From Bacteroidia bacterium (lineage in GTDB: Bacteria; Bacteroidota; Bacteroidia; Bacteroidales; Prolixibacteraceae), in contig JANYKW010000008.1 of assembly GCA_025358025.1 (NCBI GenBank), forward strand, positions 1-64,000: a stretch of 64,000 nucleotides of DNA. Reading direction: 5' to 3'. The notes beneath the pieces are model-generated. The model was given only the letters and a program-made list of their open reading frames with translations. It was not told where the DNA came from and made no database searches. The position numbers and the translations under genes were made by a program. Positions 59,268 to 64,000 of the stretch are shown piece by piece; within the stretch, counting starts at the first letter, position 1, and every line of letters begins with the position of its first letter.

Positions 59268-59328
59268 TGACTTATTAAACCGGCCTGTCCCGGCGGATTG
59301 GACGATATTACCATTATTCCACTCATTT

Positions 59329-59859
59329 TCATGATTTTGCCCCCACGAAATAGTGTTTGGTTTCGGCAAAAAGAAGGTTGAAAGAGGTTAGTGACCCATA
59401 GATTCGGGTGATATATTGCTGCATATTCACCTTCTCCTCATCGGATAATCCGGGATGGCTGTTTATATTTTGTTCCAGTACGCGAAGCCGGTCTCTCAGC
59501 ATGACGATTTTGTGGAAAAAACCTTCGATGGGAATCTCCTTGGGTTTAAGGCTGAGATTAGCTGGTTGAAGGAGCATATTTCCTCCGATCCATTTATCTC
59601 CAAGAGGAACCAGCTCCTGCAAAACGTTTTGTTCTTCCAGAACAAAGCGGATCACTTTTTCCACCTCTGCCAGGGTTAATGAATTTTTTGGCTTTTCCGC
59701 CGGAAATTCCTTTATCTCTAAATCCTCGTTGCGCTTGGTTAGCTCAATCTTCCCTCCGTGTTCGAAAAAGATCTCGTAGGAGGTGATTTTATTTTTACTG
59801 ACGATCCCCTCTCCGTAACGTGGATGTTCGACGCGGGTACCAACTGCTAATTCTTCCAT
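59329..59859 (-). CDS. conserved hypothetical with N-terminal SH3/CarD-like barrel
   Basis: The 176-residue cytoplasmic protein starts MEELAVGTRVEHPRYGEGIV, which resembles the small beta-barrel found in CarD and at the C-terminus of UvrD/PcrA (VxHPxFGxG). The remaining ~120 residues are helical with QELVPLGDKWIGGNMLLQP and a C-terminal helix pair. I know no experimental role. It precedes the UroD-like gene by 61 bp on the same strand; the stop codon is at 59329-59331. A link to the carbohydrate locus is not obvious, and it may be a housekeeping gene. Confidence 0.65.
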   Translation of the reverse strand: MEELAVGTRVEHPRYGEGIVSKNKITSYEIFFEHGGKIELTKRNEDLEIKEFPAEKPKNSLTLAEVEKVIRFVLEEQNVLQELVPLGDKWIGGNMLLQPANLSLKPKEIPIEGFFHKIVMLRDRLRVLEQNINSHPGLSDEEKVNMQQYITRIYGSLTSFNLLFAETKHYFVGAKS

Positions 59860-59930
59860 CTTAATAGAGTTTTCGTAAAGGTAAAAACTCTTTGCTTCTC
59901 TCCAAAACGAATGGAACTTCGCGTATAAAA

Positions 59931-59994
59931 TTCACCATAATAGGCACATAGTTTACATTAGCGACGATGATGTATATGGGCCTATTGTGGTGAA
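59931..59994. repeat. 64-bp element with 15-bp inverted ends
   Basis: TTCACCATAATAGGC at 59931-59945 and the reverse complement of 59980-59994 differ at one base. The enclosed 34 bp shows little further pairing. A T-run (60001-60009) follows on the right. It could be a terminator/attenuator stem or a small insertion relic; there is no clear target duplication. Confidence 0.45.
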
Positions 59995-60037
59995 ATACCA
60001 TTTTTTTTTAGACACTTCCAGATATTGAGATTGTTAC

Positions 60038-60367
60038 CTAATCTCCTGGATATGGGCAAGGCGTCTTTGCGACCTTGTCTACAGGTAGTTGTGCGTCTAC
60101 TGACTTGAGGTAATCTCCCAGTTTTTTGGTTAATTTCATTACAATGTCTGGATGAATGGCTGCCACATCTGAATTTTCGCCAATATCGAGCGGAATGTTA
60201 TAGCGTTCATTTTTCCCATCTTTGTACCAGTGAATCAGGCTCCAGCGGGGTATGTACCGCCAAAAGCAAACAGAGGCAGGAAGACAGTCGTCAACAACCC
60301 GATTCCAACATGTTTGCATAAATATCTCCTGAGACTCATTGCTATCAGTTTGGATAAAAACAGCAAA
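60038..60367 (-). pseudogene. C-terminal fragment of a sulfatase
   Basis: The frame opens immediately after the PQQ-like stop codon and encodes about 109 residues ending in the typical sulfatase tail: WSLIHWYKDGKNERYNIPLD, then HPDIVMKLTKKLGDYLKSVD and a C-terminal PCPYPGD. The catalytic CxPSR-type formylglycine motif and the rest of the ~450-residue enzyme are absent. The first 25 residues look out of frame or unrelated. It is a decayed remnant, so the locus once carried a sulfatase. Confidence 0.7.
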
Positions 60368-61609
60368 TTATTTTTTAAGGTCGTACACAATTAAAGCTTC
60401 GTTGTGCCTAATATACAACTTCTTATCGGCGATCACAGGATGCGCCCAGTGCTGTGCTGTTCCAAGAGGCACTTTGAATCTGCTGATAATGATAAATATG
60501 CCTGGATCGGCTTCCACAAGGGCCATTTCTCCGTCCTTCTCTGCATAGCAATATAAATTTCCATCTGCATAAATCACCGGACCACCACCCAACCCTTTAG
60601 CAATGTATTTGGTTTCTCCGGTTTTCAGATCAATGCAGAACCATTTTGGTTGCAGATACACTGAACCATAAATGAAGCCATCATTTAAAATAGCACCTTC
60701 CATTAGGTTTGTAAATTCCTTGTTTCGCCATGCAATATCTGCTTTTTTGCCATCAGTTGAAAGTTGCAGCATTACCAGACCCGAACTGTCTTTTTTTGAA
60801 GCGCTGGATACAATAATTTTGCCAGCTGAAAAGAGCGGTGTGTTGGCATGAATCTTATTGTCCTGAAACTGATGAATGCGCCAGTACATTTCACCACTTT
60901 CTGCATCCAGTCCGATGATGGAACTTGCGGTAAGATTAACGAGCAAGCGAGTGCCATTTTGGTTTATTAAAATGGGGGAAGAGTAGGTTGCCGGCTCACC
61001 GAATGCGGGGCTTGACCATATTTTCTTGCCTGTGAAACGATTCAATGCCACCATGTTGTTCGTTTTCCCCCCTGGGGTACAATACAGGATATCACCATCG
61101 ATCAGCACCGATTCTGCATATCCAAACTGAACTGAGTCGGCCTGCATATCCTTAAAAAAATCGACACTCCAAACTTTATCGCCGTTCTGTGCATTGAGGC
61201 AATGAACACTTCCGTTTCCGCTTTCCACATAAACCAGATCGTCTACAACAGTTGGAGTAGAACGCGCTCCGGGAAATATTCCGGTCCAGTCCTTGCCATA
61301 GCTCTTCTTCCACAACATCTTGCCTTTTGTATCAAAAACAAAAAGAAAGCCTTCAGAAGTGAGTGTGTCAGGAATGCCCGTGACAAATACTTTTTCGTTG
61401 GATACAGCGACACTTCCATGTCCTGTTCCTAGCCCCTCGAAAGACCACAGCATTTTTGGCCCTTCTGCAGGCCATTCTTTCAGTAATCCGGTTTCGGTAT
61501 ATATGCCGTCACGGTTGGGGCCACGCCACTGCGATTGAGCCAATCCGGTTAAGGATCCTGATGCCAAGGTCAAAAAGAGAAGAAAAATCAGAAATATCTT
61601 TTGGTTCAT
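60368..61609 (-). CDS. PQQ-like beta-propeller exported protein (second copy)
   Basis: The 413-residue protein has a signal peptide (MNQKIFLIFLLFLTLASG) and propeller repeats DTKGKMLWKKSYGKDW, NAQNGDKVWSVDFF, RFTGKKIWSSPAFG, DAESGEMYWRIHQF and DLKTGETKYIAKG. The N-terminal SQWRGPNRDGIYTETGLLKE is typical of the PQQ-like family widespread in Bacteroidota and Planctomycetes glycan loci. It follows GH105 by 22 bp on the minus strand and its stop abuts the sulfatase remnant. Function unknown; not a recognisable dehydrogenase. Confidence 0.85.
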   Translation of the reverse strand: MNQKIFLIFLLFLTLASGSLTGLAQSQWRGPNRDGIYTETGLLKEWPAEGPKMLWSFEGLGTGHGSVAVSNEKVFVTGIPDTLTSEGFLFVFDTKGKMLWKKSYGKDWTGIFPGARSTPTVVDDLVYVESGNGSVHCLNAQNGDKVWSVDFFKDMQADSVQFGYAESVLIDGDILYCTPGGKTNNMVALNRFTGKKIWSSPAFGEPATYSSPILINQNGTRLLVNLTASSIIGLDAESGEMYWRIHQFQDNKIHANTPLFSAGKIIVSSASKKDSSGLVMLQLSTDGKKADIAWRNKEFTNLMEGAILNDGFIYGSVYLQPKWFCIDLKTGETKYIAKGLGGGPVIYADGNLYCYAEKDGEMALVEADPGIFIIISRFKVPLGTAQHWAHPVIADKKLYIRHNEALIVYDLKK

Positions 61610-61631
61610 CTGAATAGTATATGCAGTAAGG

Positions 61632-62732
61632 TTATCTCTTTAGCTTGATCACTTCGCTTCCGGCCAGCAGGAATGCTCCTGATCCATAGACTTCCCAGCT
61701 GTCGGCATTGAAATTTTTCTTTGGATCGGCTCCGACAGGCTGTACCCATCCTACATGGCCATCTTTTTGGACACATTTGTTCAGGGCAATCCACGCTTTT
61801 TCTACGATCGGAAGGTAGGTCGCCTTGTCGAGAATTCCGTTGTTGATTCCCCATGCCATGGCATAACAATCAAAACCAGAACCGCTTACTTCGCCTCCGG
61901 GATAAGAATCCGGATCAAGCAGGCTGGCACGCCACAGTCCGTCGGCTTGCTGCAATTCTTTCAGTCTTGAAGACATTTCCTTAAAAAGATTGATGTAAAA
62001 ATCCTTTCCGGCATTGTTGGCAGGCAGCTCCTGCAAGACTCGAACCAGTCCACCCATGACCCATCCATTGCCCCGTGACCAGAAAATCTTCTTTCCGTTG
62101 GCCTCACGGATATCACTACCGTCATTTTTAATCACATATTTCAGGTCGCGCGCAAAAAGATGCTCCTCTTTGTCGTACAAAAGTTCGTAACACTCTTTGA
62201 ATAACTGATCGCTGTAGGCAAGATAACTGTCGTTGCCTGTTGCATTACCAAGCTTCACCATGGCCGGAGGTCCCATAAAAAGAGCATCACACCACCACCA
62301 TCTGATTACCTGAATCCCTTTGATAGGGTAGGGCTTCGTCATGAAGATGGCAAGCGTATCGATAAAGGGCTGGATCATCTCCTGCTTTTTCTCCACATTG
62401 TATAGATCAACATAGGTTTGACAGATGGCGATATCATCAGCATGGTACCAGCGTTTACCGGGCTTCCAGCCATTCTTGTTTCCCATATCCATCAATGCCT
62501 GATAGATTGTCCTGGATTTCGTTGTTTCCCAGGCAGCCGTCACTCCTGCATAAAACGCTCCGTTGGTCCAGTCGGTTGGCTCATGTTTGGGATTTTTCAA
62601 CTGCCAGGCGGTGACATTTTCCATGGTTTTTTTGATATTCCGGGCAGCGAATAGTTTTTTTGTATTCTCAGTTTTTGCAAAACTTACTGAAGCGACAAGA
62701 GCTAAGACAAACACAGCAATCATTTTCTTCAT
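61632..62732 (-). CDS. GH105 unsaturated rhamnogalacturonyl hydrolase
   Basis: The 366-residue exported protein (signal peptide ending SFA) is an alpha/alpha-barrel of the GH88/GH105 type. Visible blocks are RWYHADDIAICQTYVDLY, IRWWWCDALFMGPPAMVKL with the catalytic Asp, FWSRGNGWVMGGLVRVLQEL, LWRASLLDPDSYPGGEVSGS and GFDCYAMAWGINNG. GH105 removes unsaturated uronic acid from the ends of rhamnogalacturonan oligosaccharides made by pectate or RG lyases. No lyase is in the window. It leads the leftward transcript with the second PQQ-like gene. Confidence 0.92.
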   Translation of the reverse strand: MKKMIAVFVLALVASVSFAKTENTKKLFAARNIKKTMENVTAWQLKNPKHEPTDWTNGAFYAGVTAAWETTKSRTIYQALMDMGNKNGWKPGKRWYHADDIAICQTYVDLYNVEKKQEMIQPFIDTLAIFMTKPYPIKGIQVIRWWWCDALFMGPPAMVKLGNATGNDSYLAYSDQLFKECYELLYDKEEHLFARDLKYVIKNDGSDIREANGKKIFWSRGNGWVMGGLVRVLQELPANNAGKDFYINLFKEMSSRLKELQQADGLWRASLLDPDSYPGGEVSGSGFDCYAMAWGINNGILDKATYLPIVEKAWIALNKCVQKDGHVGWVQPVGADPKKNFNADSWEVYGSGAFLLAGSEVIKLKR

Positions 62733-63046
62733 AATGCAATGGATTTATGGTTAATTAGAGCACAAATATATTAAGTTGCGCAATCGATTGTATGGACTTG
62801 TTGATATAAATTATTGGATAATCAGTATAAATTATTAAAGAGTGCAACTTGAAATTCTGAATTGAATATTATACAACACGGTTTTTCTGTGAAATTTTTA
62901 TCGGCTTTCTCTACCCTAAATTCCTTGGTTATATTACTTTTATTACTCATCTGTTGGAAAAATTAAATTTCGTTATAACGCACTAAATATAAGTATCTTA
63001 TCTAACAGATGCATCTTCCAATTTAATAATTTAGGAGAAAGCTTTT
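62733..63046. other. divergent intergenic region between GH105 and the second UroD-like gene
   Basis: On the minus strand TATATTTG at 62770-62763 is an exact -7 box 31 bp before the GH105 start. Towards the plus-strand gene, AGGAGA at 63034-63039 is a good ribosome-binding site about 7 bp before ATG 63047. The middle is AT-rich, with no repeat or gene that I can see. Confidence 0.5.
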
Positions 63047-64000
63047 ATGTCAAAAGAAACAATGACTCCACGTGAACGGGTAAACGCAGCCCTAAACCAT
63101 CAGGAATCCGATAGGGTTCCAATCGATTTAGGTGGTTTTCAAACAGGTATTCATAAGAATGCATATAAAGAATTGATTGATTATTTAGGGATCAAAGAAG
63201 ATATTGTGATGCTTGATCCGGTTCAGCAAATTGTGAAACCAAGCGAGGCCGTCCTGCAAAAATTCCACGTGGATGTCAGGTATATCACCGCTCACGGCCC
63301 AGACTGTTTCAAGGGAGAAATTGAGCAAAATGTTAGAAACGGCAGGCTCTGGCATGATTTAAAGGATGAATTTGGGGTGATATGGTCAATGCCTGATGAT
63401 CAGCAACTTTTCATGGATATTTCGCATCACCCTCTTGCAAATGCAGGAATTGAAGATATTGCCGATTATCCCTTTCCCGATGGAACTGACAACACGCGAT
63501 TCAAAGGTGTGCGGGAAGCTGCTTTGAAACTTCGCAACAATACTGATTATGCAATTTCGACCGGTATAGGTGGTGTGACTTACGAATACTGCTGGTATTT
63601 GAGAGGATTAGAGCAATGGTATTGTGATACGCTTACCAATCCCGAATTTTGTGAAGCATTAATTGATCAGACTTTAAAATTCTGGTACAATTATTATACT
63701 GGCTTTATGGAAGCCGTGGGAGATATTGTAGATATTGTGATGATAGGTGATGACCTTGCCGGGCAAGATGGGCCGCTATTTTCTCCTGAATTTTACCGGG
63801 CTGTGGTTAAACCACGCCAAAAAAAACTGGTTCAACATATTCGTTCCCTGACCAAAGCAAAGATATGGTATCACACCTGCGGTTCATGTGTGGAATATAT
63901 ACCTGATTTGATTGACAACGGTGTGGATATTCTCAATCCCGTACAAACCAGTGCCAAAAATATGGATCCTGTTAATCTGAAAGGGCAATATGGCAATCAG
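63047..64000 (+). CDS. uroporphyrinogen decarboxylase family protein, partial (methyltransferase-like)
   Basis: The frame is open from ATG 63047 to the window end (318 codons). It opens MSKETMTPRERVNAALNHQE, then DRVPIDLGGFQTGIHKN, IGGVTYEYCWYLRGLEQWYC and IGDDLAGQDGPLFSPEFYR. The block KIWYHTCGSCVEYIPDLI contains HTC, matching the HxC zinc-ligand motif of MtaA-type corrinoid methyltransferases, followed by GVDILNPVQ. It is a paralogue of the gene at 58164, which has HCDG instead. Both may move methyl groups in sugar or small-molecule catabolism; no corrinoid protein is visible here. A good ribosome-binding site supports the start. Confidence 0.82.
   Translation, partial: MSKETMTPRERVNAALNHQESDRVPIDLGGFQTGIHKNAYKELIDYLGIKEDIVMLDPVQQIVKPSEAVLQKFHVDVRYITAHGPDCFKGEIEQNVRNGRLWHDLKDEFGVIWSMPDDQQLFMDISHHPLANAGIEDIADYPFPDGTDNTRFKGVREAALKLRNNTDYAISTGIGGVTYEYCWYLRGLEQWYCDTLTNPEFCEALIDQTLKFWYNYYTGFMEAVGDIVDIVMIGDDLAGQDGPLFSPEFYRAVVKPRQKKLVQHIRSLTKAKIWYHTCGSCVEYIPDLIDNGVDILNPVQTSAKNMDPVNLKGQYGNQ

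Noticed and set aside
59268-59369. N-terminal extension of the UroD-like protein
   Set aside because: It overlaps the neighbouring gene and adds residues absent from the usual family start.

Overview
The window comes from a member of the Bacteroidota, most likely a Bacteroidales/Marinilabiliales-type genome. The signs are exact TAnnTTTG promoter -7 boxes in front of many genes, a near absence of strong Shine-Dalgarno sites, and families typical of the phylum (DUF4296, DUF4834, DUF5020 and DUF5723 proteins, BadF-type amino-sugar kinase, single-chain glycyl-tRNA synthetase, a U32 protein). All family calls were made by reading the translated sequence; no search was run.

Region 1 (1-10372) looks like a peptidoglycan/amino-sugar salvage locus. 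Five exported or membrane proteins run leftward from one good promoter: a GH9-deacetylase fusion, a transglutaminase-like lipoprotein, a GHL10 glycosidase, a MurT/NagX-like membrane protein and a partial golvesin-domain 'xanthan lyase'/amidase-like protein. Divergent from them are a MurK-like kinase and murQ. Together they could strip, cut, import, phosphorylate and de-lactylate cell-wall sugars.

Region 2 (10374-44060) is mostly core genome: sucCD, yitT, an M23 peptidase, manC, mlaEF with a DUF4296 lipoprotein, an amidohydrolase/radical SAM/comB/patB run, a polyprenyl synthase, bactofilin, rpmF with yceD, dxs, a U32 protein, a three-gene envelope module, glyS, ispD, a purine uptake pair, tRNA-Val, a mono-haem lipoprotein and an old-yellow-enzyme reductase. 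A GH32-like gene (26295-27728) stands out because Glu replaces the catalytic Asp. Two intergenic sites carry inverted arrays of a CTAAAGTGAA-like unit.

Region 3 (44193-64000) is an accessory carbohydrate locus without SusC/SusD or a regulator inside the window. One leftward operon holds a PQQ-like propeller, a sugar MFS transporter, a GH2 and a GH27. Further right are a double-SGNH esterase, a GH2 with an inserted LamG domain, a second PQQ-like propeller, a GH105 and two UroD-family (methyltransferase-like) proteins. Broken genes sit among them: an aldo/keto reductase lacking its N-terminal third, a sulfatase C-terminal stub, and possibly a trace of a dipeptidyl peptidase. The enzyme mix suggests pectin-type side chains (galactosides, unsaturated rhamnogalacturonan products, acetyl esters), but the substrate is inferred.
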